Positions 6,679 to 13,083 of a DNA stretch of 16,280 nucleotides are shown here, one piece after another. Positions within the stretch are counted from its first letter, which is position 1. The number at the start of each line of letters is the position of its first letter. The stretch comes from Aminivibrio sp. Its GTDB lineage: Bacteria > Synergistota > Synergistia > Synergistales > Aminobacteriaceae. The notes under the pieces were generated by a model. The model ran no database searches and was not told the DNA's origin. It worked only from the letters and a program-made list of their open reading frames with translations. Both the position numbers and the translations under genes were made by a program. Where the stretch lies: assembly GCA_018057035.1 (NCBI GenBank), contig JAGPEN010000011.1, positions 1 through 16,280 on the forward strand, read 5' to 3'.

Positions 6679-7835
6679 TTATACCGCTCCTGCCACACGA
6701 ATTCTCCTCCGAGGTAGATGGTCACGACACCTTCCCGGACAAAAGGAGCATCAAGAGAGATGAATTCTCCCCCTTTGACATCCCGGCTCAACAGGTGTTT
6801 CGTTCCCGTGGCGTCGACCATCTCGATCTTCAGCCCGAGAGGTTTCGTCAGGGGCGGTACCTGATACCGGATCTTCGCCGTGCCGGTCGGGGCCGCTCCC
6901 GTTTTCTGGCCGGACGCGGGAGGCTGTGTTTCTGCAGGCAATCCGGTAGCGCCCGCAAGTTCCTGTTGCTTCGGAGTCAGCACGGTCTGAACTGGTCCGG
7001 CCGGGCCCACCTGCCGCGGCTTTTGCTGGGCGGCCGGTTCCTCCACCACAACGGTGCCGGAGGGACGCCCCGCTGAACCGGGTGCCACAATCTGGGTTTC
7101 AGGTTTCTGCGGTTCCTCTGTTTTCTTGTTCGTGGCCACCACGATCCGGACTGAATCTCCCAGCCGGACCATGGTTCCCGCTCTGGGTTTAGTTGACATT
7201 ATCATGCCTTCCGGAGTGTTCTGGGTAGAAACGTATTCAACACCTCCGAATTTCAGGCCGCTCTGGGCGAGGAGATCCTTTCCTGCCGTCTCATCCCGCT
7301 GGGCGATGTCCGGGACAGGAATTCGTCCACCCTTGGGAACCGGGCCTAGACTGACGAGAAGATCGATTTTTCTGGCATCGTCAACTACTGCAGGTATTGC
7401 GGGATTCTGGGCAATTACGGTTCCTGCAGGTCTGGTGTCATCATGGATCTTTACCGTGTCTCCCGCAGAAAAGCCTATCTCCTGGATTTTTTTCAGGGCC
7501 TCGGCGTTCTCAAGCCCCCTGAGGTCGGGAACGGCTTTTTTGTTCCCTCCCCTGCTGATTTTGAGAATTATGCTTTTGTCCCTCCGGACCTTTGTGCCTG
7601 CTTCCGGCCACTGGGCGAGAACGGTTCCCGCAGGTATGGATGAGTCCACCTGCTCGATTTTCACTTCGAGACCGATCCGCTCAGCCTCGTCAACCGCGTC
7701 AAGAACCGACATCTCACGGAGAGGAGGTATCACAAGGTCTTTTCCACCGAAAAACACGGTGTAAAAAGCAACGCTGCCCGATATGAGAATGACAAGAATC
7801 ACCAGGACAACGGCCCAGCGGAAGATTCTACCCAT
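6675..7835 (-). CDS. membrane-anchored PASTA-repeat protein without a kinase domain
   Basis: The 386-residue product begins with one transmembrane helix (~7-29). Three PASTA repeats follow (~33-96, 99-166, 171-237), the second and third each opening with a VPD strand and all three carrying the 'P-G-T-hydrophobic ... P' turn (loosely kept in the third). Then come a long Pro/Gln/Thr-rich linker (~240-318) and a conserved-looking C-terminal beta module (~320-386). PASTA repeats bind peptidoglycan fragments or muropeptides in Ser/Thr kinases and penicillin-binding proteins, so an extracytoplasmic wall-sensing or scaffolding role is likely. There is no kinase, transpeptidase or transglycosylase domain. 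The ATG at 7835 (or the TTG just before it at 7838) follows GGAGG and overlaps the rsmB stop; its own stop overlaps rpe. Confidence 0.88.
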   Translation of the reverse strand: MGRIFRWAVVLVILVILISGSVAFYTVFFGGKDLVIPPLREMSVLDAVDEAERIGLEVKIEQVDSSIPAGTVLAQWPEAGTKVRRDKSIILKISRGGNKKAVPDLRGLENAEALKKIQEIGFSAGDTVKIHDDTRPAGTVIAQNPAIPAVVDDARKIDLLVSLGPVPKGGRIPVPDIAQRDETAGKDLLAQSGLKFGGVEYVSTQNTPEGMIMSTKPRAGTMVRLGDSVRIVVATNKKTEEPQKPETQIVAPGSAGRPSGTVVVEEPAAQQKPRQVGPAGPVQTVLTPKQQELAGATGLPAETQPPASGQKTGAAPTGTAKIRYQVPPLTKPLGLKIEMVDATGTKHLLSRDVKGGEFISLDAPFVREGVVTIYLGGEFVWQERYK

Positions 7836-9165
7836 CAACAGTCTTCCCTCCCGATTTTTTCATTATCACGGCCATGTAGAATCCGTCGATCCATGGCAGT
7901 TCCGGCCACATGTATGTCCCCCAGGGACGTCCTTTTCTGAACACAGTTCCGCTGAAGGGAAAGGAAAGTTCCACCAGACCGGGCTCTTCAGAGAGGACTT
8001 GGGCGACTACATTTTCATTTTCGTTTTTCAGCAGGCTACAAGTAGAGTAGACCACAATGCCTCCCGGCGCAAGGAGGGAAACCGCCCTTTTCAGCAGATT
8101 AATCTGCAGGGAAGCCAGGGAATCGAGCTTTTCCGGAGTCAGGCGCCATTTTCCCTCCGGGTGGCGGCTCCATGTACCGCTTCCCGAACAGGGAGCATCC
8201 AGAGAAATCATACCGGGGACAAAAGAGGGAGGGGCAAGAAGGGCATCTCCTGTGACAATCCTGACTTTTCCCCGCATTCCTGTCCTGGCAAGCTCTCTCT
8301 CCGCAGCTTTCGCCCTGGCAGGAGACAGCTCGATGCTTTCCAGGGGCGTTTCCGGAAAAAGGGAGGCTATTTGTCCTGTTTTCACTCCTCTCCCTGAACA
8401 CATCTCAAGTAGAGGTCCACCTTTATGCATTTTTTTCATCACTTCCGCGACCATCATGGATGATTCAGTCTGGGGAGTGGCAAGGCCTTCACCGTACCCG
8501 GGAAAATCCGGAGGGAAAACGGTCCCGGCCAGACGCACGGAGGAGGGAAGGAAGGGGGACTGCCAGCATCGTATACGCTTTTCCCGGGCAAGGACGAGAA
8601 TTTTCTCCCTGTCACTTTCTCCTGTTATCCTGAAGGATGAATAGGGGCGTATCCGCATCATTTTGAGCAGTTTTTTCCCATCCTCGCCCCAGGTGTTTCG
8701 CCACGATGAAGCCACCCATGCCGGAATGCCTGAAACAAGGGATTGTTCCTTGAGCCCTCCGGAGGTCTCGATCTTTTTCAGCTGGTCCCGGCCCTCCTCC
8801 GACACTCTCCTCAAAACCGCGTTCACAATACGGGAGCCACGGTCATCACCCTGTTTTTTCAGTTCCTGGACCAGGCCGTTCACCAGAACCCTGGGGGCAA
8901 AGGTCCGAAGCTCAAGAATGCCTGCCGTTCCAATACACAGGGCATCCCCGGAAGACTGGGAGAGCCCTGACGGCGAGGTTTTGAGAAACCTGCCGTAAAT
9001 TTCCTTCCAGAGAAATTGCCGTCTGAGAGCGGAATACACAAGGGACGAGACCAGTGTGAGATCTCCCGGCGACAGTGAGTCGGCGATGCGCCGTATCGAT
9101 TCTGAAGCGAACTTTCCGGCCCGGACTTCGCGCCACACGAAAAGGGCGGCCTCGATACCCCTCAT
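7828..9165 (-). CDS. rsmB: 16S rRNA (cytosine-967-C5)-methyltransferase RsmB
   Basis: RsmB makes m5C967 in 16S rRNA using S-adenosylmethionine. The 445-residue protein has an N-terminal NusB-like RNA-binding domain (~1-135) and a Rossmann methyltransferase domain (~200-440). The two cysteines of the m5C mechanism are visible in DAPCSGSG (323-330, C326) and STCS (374-377, C376), and RHPEGKW (335-341) is an RsmB-type motif. The SAM-binding motif I reads EMCSGRGVKTGQ instead of the usual DLCAAPGGKT. The ATG has GGAGG 7 nt upstream and overlaps the stop of the preceding membrane protein gene by 4 nt, suggesting translational coupling. Confidence 0.95.
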   Translation of the reverse strand: MRGIEAALFVWREVRAGKFASESIRRIADSLSPGDLTLVSSLVYSALRRQFLWKEIYGRFLKTSPSGLSQSSGDALCIGTAGILELRTFAPRVLVNGLVQELKKQGDDRGSRIVNAVLRRVSEEGRDQLKKIETSGGLKEQSLVSGIPAWVASSWRNTWGEDGKKLLKMMRIRPYSSFRITGESDREKILVLAREKRIRCWQSPFLPSSVRLAGTVFPPDFPGYGEGLATPQTESSMMVAEVMKKMHKGGPLLEMCSGRGVKTGQIASLFPETPLESIELSPARAKAAERELARTGMRGKVRIVTGDALLAPPSFVPGMISLDAPCSGSGTWSRHPEGKWRLTPEKLDSLASLQINLLKRAVSLLAPGGIVVYSTCSLLKNENENVVAQVLSEEPGLVELSFPFSGTVFRKGRPWGTYMWPELPWIDGFYMAVIMKKSGGKTVDG

Positions 9166-9839
9166 GACACCACCTCCGCGACAAGGGGCTCTCCTTTGAG
9201 CCTGGTTCTGACAAACACCGAGGACGGTGCCAGCAGGCCGATGCCGAAAAATGCCTTTCTTTCGTTTCGAGATTCCGCTCCTGTTATTTCAAAGCCCTGC
9301 AGGTTCAAAGGGACCGTCAGTCGCCGCTGAATCCAGGGGGAGGCACAACGGATCAAATAAAAGGAAATAAGCAGAACGGCTGCGGCTACCAGGGTGTTGA
9401 AGCCTCCAAGGAGAGCAAGCGGCACAATGCAGAGAATTGCGCAGAATAAAACCACTGCGGAAGCAGCGGTACACTTCGGACTCTGAGCAAGAGATGATTC
9501 CCCTGACCTGATTCGAAGCAGAGCGTTTCTCGCAGCGGAAAGCACCTCTTCAGGATCAAGCCCTCCCCTGAGGGAGAATCCGTCTTCCTCGGCAGGTCCT
9601 TCGATTTCCAGGGGACCGTATCGCTCTTCAAGGACTGCGATCGTTCCGTGGGCAAGTCCATGATTCGCCCGTACCCTTTTGTTGATAAGAATGCGGAGCA
9701 GCTTCGCGGGAGAAAAAAACATAGCGGGCAAATATTTCGCTGTAACGCCCACCGACACGAGAACGGCAACCAGGAGAAGGGCCGCGAAGGCCAGCCATGG
9801 AAAAAGAAAAAGAAGAAGGACGATTACAAGAAAAGGCAT
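9162..9839 (-). CDS. DUF6391-like membrane protein of unknown function
   Basis: The 225-residue protein has a strongly hydrophobic N-terminus (~3-33), a central soluble stretch with the motif NHGLAHGTIAVLEE (59-72) followed by DGFSLRGGLDPEEV (86-99), a second hydrophobic region (~124-163) and a short C-terminal soluble part. The His-rich 'HALEHATIxVL...GF.LYG' pattern resembles the DUF6391 family of cyanobacteria and Firmicutes, from memory rather than a search; no function is known to me. I chose the ATG at 9839 because AAAGGA lies 8 nt upstream; an in-frame ATG at 9896 lies inside a terminator-like hairpin and is unlikely. It heads the tightly overlapped run into rsmB (4-nt ATGA overlap), after the metallopeptidase gene. 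Confidence 0.6.
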   Translation of the reverse strand: MPFLVIVLLLFLFPWLAFAALLLVAVLVSVGVTAKYLPAMFFSPAKLLRILINKRVRANHGLAHGTIAVLEERYGPLEIEGPAEEDGFSLRGGLDPEEVLSAARNALLRIRSGESSLAQSPKCTAASAVVLFCAILCIVPLALLGGFNTLVAAAVLLISFYLIRCASPWIQRRLTVPLNLQGFEITGAESRNERKAFFGIGLLAPSSVFVRTRLKGEPLVAEVVS

Positions 9840-9859
9840 GCATTTATTCCTTTCTTTCC

Positions 9860-9897
9860 GGGAAAAGAAATGGAGCGACTTCCGAAGCCGCTCCATT
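9860..9897 (-). terminator. intrinsic-terminator-like hairpin between the metallopeptidase gene and the rsmB operon
   Basis: On the minus strand, positions 9897-9869 form a long stem: nine perfect pairs (AATGGAGCG/CGCTCCATT), a G-U pair and three more pairs around a CGG loop, followed by TCTTTTCCC (9868-9860). The stem is strong but the U-tract is interrupted, so partial termination with read-through is plausible. It lies 37 nt after the metallopeptidase stop and 20 nt before the AAAGGA-preceded ATG of the next gene. No equally good promoter is visible between them, apart from an extended -10-like TGGTATACC around 9909-9917. Confidence 0.65.
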
Positions 9898-9933
9898 GTT
9901 TCAGAAACGGTATACCAGCCCTCCCTGCAGGAT

Positions 9934-10629
9934 TCAGTCCCTGTTTCCGTACATTCCCCGAAGGAAAAGAAGGCGTATGAGCTGGGCGAAAGCCATGACG
10001 GTCGCGGCGATATAGGTCCAGGATGCAGCCCTCAGCACGGATCCTGCGCCGCCGATTTCATCGGTGGAGAGAATGCCGGTATCGGCGAGAACCCGCAGTG
10101 CGCGGTTGCTGGCGTCGAATTCCACTGGCAGAGTCACAAGATGGAACAGGATGACCCCCAGAAAGAGGAGTATCCCGAGATTCATAAGCATCTCTCCGCG
10201 AAGAAGGATGCCGATGAAGAAAAGGGGGAAGGCAAGGGTCGAGCCGATCCCCACCACGGGAACAATGGTATTTCTTATCTTCAGCGGAGAGTAATTCACG
10301 CTGTCCTGGATGGCGTGCCCTACTTCATGGGCGGCTACCCCAATGGCGGCAATGCTTGTGCTGCCGTAGACCGAATCGGAAAGGCTGAGACTCTTGTCCC
10401 GGGGGTCGTAATGATCAGTCAGGTTTCCTCCCACCCGGTCCACCGGAACATTCTGCAGGCCAAATCGGTCAAGGATCGCCCGGGCGGCGGACGCCGCCGT
10501 AACTCCCCGACGGGACCCCACCGCGCTGTATCGCGCAAAAACGGATTTCACCCTCATCTGGGCCCACATGGCGAGAAGAAGTGCGGGTATGAGCAACATC
10601 ATCGTCGGATCAAAGAAAAAGGGAAACAT
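9934..10629 (-). CDS. YugP-type zinc metallopeptidase, membrane protein
   Basis: The 231-residue product is a membrane protein with an N-terminal hydrophobic helix (~8-24), the zinc-protease motif HEVGH (101-105) and two or three further membrane segments (~115-165, ~205-225). Residues preceding the motif (GGNLTDHYDP and LSLSDSVYGSTSIAAIGVAA) and the later PVEFDAS motif with a possible third zinc ligand are typical of the YugP/Zn_peptidase_2 family, whose substrates are not known to me. The ATG at 10629 has GGAGG 7 nt upstream; an ATG 24 nt further up lacks one. A promoter at 10701-10729 fits a leader of about 65 nt. YugP genes commonly sit near rsmB in Firmicutes, as here. Confidence 0.9.
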   Translation of the reverse strand: MFPFFFDPTMMLLIPALLLAMWAQMRVKSVFARYSAVGSRRGVTAASAARAILDRFGLQNVPVDRVGGNLTDHYDPRDKSLSLSDSVYGSTSIAAIGVAAHEVGHAIQDSVNYSPLKIRNTIVPVVGIGSTLAFPLFFIGILLRGEMLMNLGILLFLGVILFHLVTLPVEFDASNRALRVLADTGILSTDEIGGAGSVLRAASWTYIAATVMAFAQLIRLLFLRGMYGNRD

Positions 10630-10700
10630 GGCCCCACCTCCGTCAAAATACATGGTAGATGGACAATAGACTACTCCCGTTCCGTCCCATCTTCATCGGT

Positions 10701-10729
10701 ATTTTACACGGTTCCGGAGGATAGGTCAA
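10701..10729 (-). promoter_or_regulatory. sigma-70 type promoter for the metallopeptidase gene and probably the rsmB-recA run
   Basis: The minus strand reads TTGACC (-35, 10724-10729), 17 nt, TAAAAT (-10, 10701-10706). Only one base differs from consensus in each box. The start would be near 10694. It begins 11 nt after the stop codon of the aminotransferase gene, with no clear terminator between them. Confidence 0.7.
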
Positions 10730-10740
10730 CAATGGTCAGT

Positions 10741-11874
10741 CTACTTGTCGTAGAATCGGCCGATCGCTGAGACGATGCGCACCTGTTCTTCCATGGTGAG
10801 TTCCGGGAAAACAGGGAGAGCCAGGGTTTCCCTGCTGAGTTGCTCGGACACGGGGAAATCCCCTTCCGAATAGCCAAGGAAAGAGAAGCATTTCTGAAGA
10901 TGGAGGCTGACGGGGTAATACACCCTGCTGACGATCCCTTCCTCTTCGAGACAGGCCTGGAGTTCATCCCTGCGGGGCACCTTGACGACGTACTGGTGAT
11001 AAATGTGATAGTTCCCCTCGAGTTCCTGGGGAGGAACCACCGTGTCGAGCAGTCCCTTTTCGGCGAAAAGGGCGAAATATCTCCCGGCAACCCTCCGACG
11101 CTCTTCGTTCCACTCCTCGATATGACGAAGCTTGACCCTGAGGATGGCGGCCTGAAGGGAATCAAGCCGGCTGTTCAGGCCGACCTCGTCGTGATAGTAG
11201 GTCGTGCCTGCGCCGTGTACCCTGAGTTTCCTGAGGCGTGCGGCTATCTCTTCGTCCTGGGCGACTATCATGCCGCCGTCTCCGTAACCTCCAAGATTCT
11301 TCGTGGGGAAAAAGGAGTAGCACCCGATTTTCCCCCAGGCTCCTGCCCGGCGGATATGGTTTCCTTCCTTTCTCCAGGCCCCGAAGGCCTGCGCTGCGTC
11401 TTCAACGACAGCCACTCCCCTGGCGGAAAACTCTTCATACACTGTCTCGAGAGGTGTCATCTGGCCGAAGATGTGAACCGGAAGAAAGGCTTTTGTCCTC
11501 GGCGTTATCGCTTCAAGGGCCTTGACCGGGTCAATGTTGAAGGTCCCGGGATCCACGTCGGCAAAAACGGGAACCGCCCCGAGGCGGGTAATGCAGCTTG
11601 CCGTGGCGAAAAAACTGTAAGGCGTGGTGATAACCTCGTCCCCTTCTCCAATGTCAAGAGCCATGAGCGCCAGGAGAAGGGCGTCCGTTCCGGAGGCGCA
11701 CCCGATGGCGGAGACGTTGCCGAGATAGCTTTCGCACTCCTTCTCAAAAGCGGCCACATCCGGCCCCAGAATAAAGTGCTGGCTCTCGAGAACCGAGTTC
11801 AGCGCCTCAAGAATTTCGTCCTTTATCCTGCCGTAATTCCTCGTTAAATCCAGGGTTGGGATCTTTGCGGTCAT
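10741..11874 (-). CDS. DegT/DnrJ/EryC1/StrS family PLP-dependent aminotransferase
   Basis: Members of this family transfer an amino group to keto-sugars, usually nucleotide-linked, for lipopolysaccharide, capsule or glycan building. The 377-residue product is full length. It has the ASGTDAL phosphate-binding segment (60-66), VEDAAQAFGA with the cofactor-binding aspartate (D159), the Schiff-base lysine K192 in SFFPTKNLGGYGDGG, and the C-terminal NYHIYHQYVV and YYPVSLHLQ motifs. The ATG at 11874 follows AAGGAGG, with an 11-nt gap that is longer than usual. The exact sugar substrate cannot be read from the sequence. No other sugar-nucleotide gene is next to it, so it appears as an orphan between regulators and housekeeping genes. 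Confidence 0.93.
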   Translation of the reverse strand: MTAKIPTLDLTRNYGRIKDEILEALNSVLESQHFILGPDVAAFEKECESYLGNVSAIGCASGTDALLLALMALDIGEGDEVITTPYSFFATASCITRLGAVPVFADVDPGTFNIDPVKALEAITPRTKAFLPVHIFGQMTPLETVYEEFSARGVAVVEDAAQAFGAWRKEGNHIRRAGAWGKIGCYSFFPTKNLGGYGDGGMIVAQDEEIAARLRKLRVHGAGTTYYHDEVGLNSRLDSLQAAILRVKLRHIEEWNEERRRVAGRYFALFAEKGLLDTVVPPQELEGNYHIYHQYVVKVPRRDELQACLEEEGIVSRVYYPVSLHLQKCFSFLGYSEGDFPVSEQLSRETLALPVFPELTMEEQVRIVSAIGRFYDK

Positions 11875-11925
11875 AAAAACGTGTACCTCCTTGAACTTTC
11901 GCGAAGAAAGAATTCCCCGCGTCGA

Positions 11926-11943
11926 ATACACTCCGTAGTGTAT
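11926..11943. promoter_or_regulatory. perfect inverted repeat upstream of the aminotransferase gene
   Basis: ATACACT and AGTGTAT form a perfect 7-bp inverted repeat around a CCGT centre, 52 nt upstream of the aminotransferase ATG and downstream of the GntR terminator. It could be an operator, perhaps for the adjacent GntR-type regulator, or a leader hairpin. Only the symmetry is seen; the partner is inference. Confidence 0.4.
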
Positions 11944-11974
11944 CTTCACCAAATCGGGTCCTTTTGTGGCGCAC

Positions 11975-12003
11975 AAAAAACGAGCGGGAGAAGTTCCCCG
12001 CCC
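11975..12003 (-). terminator. intrinsic terminator of the GntR regulator gene
   Basis: On the minus strand a 7-bp GC-rich stem (GGGCGGG/CCCGCTC, one G-U pair) with an 8-nt loop is followed by G and six T residues (complement of 11975-11980). It lies 24 nt after the GntR stop codon and separates that gene from the aminotransferase gene. Confidence 0.8.
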
Positions 12004-12027
12004 GGAAACTATGACACTATGCGCAGG

Positions 12028-12684
12028 TCATTCCTCCACGATCCGGCTGAGTCCAGAAATGGTCTCCTTTAGGTGGCGTTTCATGAGTTTGACTGATTTT
12101 TCACTGTCGTGAGCCCTGAGGGCCACCAGAATTTCCTTGTGAGAATCAACTGTGGGGGTGGTTTCGTTCTGATAGAAGGGATCATAGAAAACGACGTAGG
12201 CATTTGTTCTTGCAAGAATATTCTCCACGTATTCCGCCAGCACCCTGTTCCCGCTCGCATCGGCGACTGCCTTGTGGAAGGCTTCGTTAACCTCGAGGTA
12301 GGTTTCGAGGTCCTTCTCCTCGATTGCCCTGGCTTCTTCCACCAAGGCTTCTTCCAGCCGCCGGAGATGCCTGTCTCCGATTCTTTCAGCCGCCAGCCGG
12401 ATGGCAAGGCATTCAAGCTGTTCCCGTACAAGGAAGGTGTCCTCGATCTCCCGTACTGTCGGGGCGGCGAGACGGGCGCCGCTGTTCGGTATGATGATAA
12501 CCAGTCCTTCGCTCGCCAGGCGCCGGAGCGCCTCCCTCACCGGGGTCCTGCTAACGCCCATCTGAACTGCGATGTTCACTTCCGGAAGTCTCTGTCCCGG
12601 CTTCAGCTGCTTTGTTATAATGCGATGGCGCAGTTCCTGGTAGGCATAATCCGCCGATGTGGTATAAAGACGTGGTTCTCTCAT
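12028..12684 (-). CDS. GntR-family transcriptional regulator, FCD subfamily
   Basis: The 218-residue protein has an N-terminal winged helix (~12-75; LPEVNIAVQMGVSRTPVREALRRLASEGLV is the classic GntR pattern) and an all-helical FCD effector domain (~80-210). The FCD metal/ligand residues appear intact: N133 and H137 in NEAFH, H182 in SHKEI and H204 in RHLKE. Such regulators usually bind small organic acids and repress nearby catabolic or transport genes; the effector here is unknown. The ATG follows GGAGG by 10 nt. It has its own terminator. A likely autoregulatory operator lies at 12734-12744. No catabolic gene is adjacent, so its target is not obvious. Confidence 0.93.
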   Translation of the reverse strand: MREPRLYTTSADYAYQELRHRIITKQLKPGQRLPEVNIAVQMGVSRTPVREALRRLASEGLVIIIPNSGARLAAPTVREIEDTFLVREQLECLAIRLAAERIGDRHLRRLEEALVEEARAIEEKDLETYLEVNEAFHKAVADASGNRVLAEYVENILARTNAYVVFYDPFYQNETTPTVDSHKEILVALRAHDSEKSVKLMKRHLKETISGLSRIVEE

Positions 12685-12733
12685 ATTTGAAGGACCTCCC
12701 TGTTTTCATGAAGTCGGATTTTTGCCGAATCTA

Positions 12734-12744
12734 TTGTATAACAG
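12734..12744. promoter_or_regulatory. candidate FadR-type operator in front of the GntR gene
   Basis: TTGTATAACAG fits the FadR-subgroup consensus TNGTNNNACNA at five of six fixed positions. It lies 50 nt upstream of the GntR start codon, in AT-rich DNA shared with the plus-strand gene at 12862. Autoregulation is an inference from family habit. Confidence 0.35.
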
Positions 12745-12861
12745 TCAGTATTGTAGATTTTGAGATACTTTATCATATCTAGGATGAACCGACAAGATAC
12801 GGGGGGAGAAAAGTGCACCTCACCTTCACTTTTTTTCCGGTGCGTCGAAGGAGGGCTGGTT

Positions 12862-13083
12862 ATGAGATTCACCGTACTGCTGCTGTCTATGGGAACCGTG
12901 GTATTGTTCGGTTATGCCCTTGCGGGGCTCGGCGGTTATTTTTTCGCAAGGGGACGGCCCGACTACATCGTTTTTGGCCTCGCGGGGGGCATTCTCACCG
13001 CAGCGGCCGCGCTTTTCCTGTGGAAAAAATACCTCGTCACCCTTGAAAATGAGACAGGAAAAGACACCATGAAAAATGTTTAA
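12862..13083 (+). CDS. small membrane protein of unknown function
   Basis: A 73-residue product starting at ATG 12862, which follows AAGGAGG with a 7-nt gap, a strong ribosome binding site. It has two predicted membrane helices (~3-23, LLLSMGTVVLFGYALAGLGG region, and ~31-48, VFGLAGGILTAAAALFLW) joined by a short loop with FARGRPDY, and a charged tail. I do not recognise a family. An upstream in-frame start at 12760 would add a polar segment without a good ribosome site. It is convergent with the MocR-like gene; the two stop codons overlap in a TTAA at 13080-13083. The GntR gene is divergent, so the two may share a control region. Confidence 0.7.
   Translation: MRFTVLLLSMGTVVLFGYALAGLGGYFFARGRPDYIVFGLAGGILTAAAALFLWKKYLVTLENETGKDTMKNV

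Noticed and set aside
9162..9839. DUF116 identity for the membrane protein upstream of rsmB
   Set aside because: DUF116 proteins often lie here in Firmicutes, but they carry cysteine-rich motifs that are absent. The His-rich motif fits DUF6391 better.
10729..10739. 11-base repeat ACAATGGTCAG also present at 14471-14481
   Set aside because: Both copies are near promoters, but in 16 kb many 11-base repeats are expected by chance, and their position relative to the -10/-35 boxes differs.
9679..10770. Long plus-strand open frame of 363 codons
   Set aside because: It is antisense to the metallopeptidase and its neighbours, which have clear family motifs. Its composition is that of a reverse-frame shadow.
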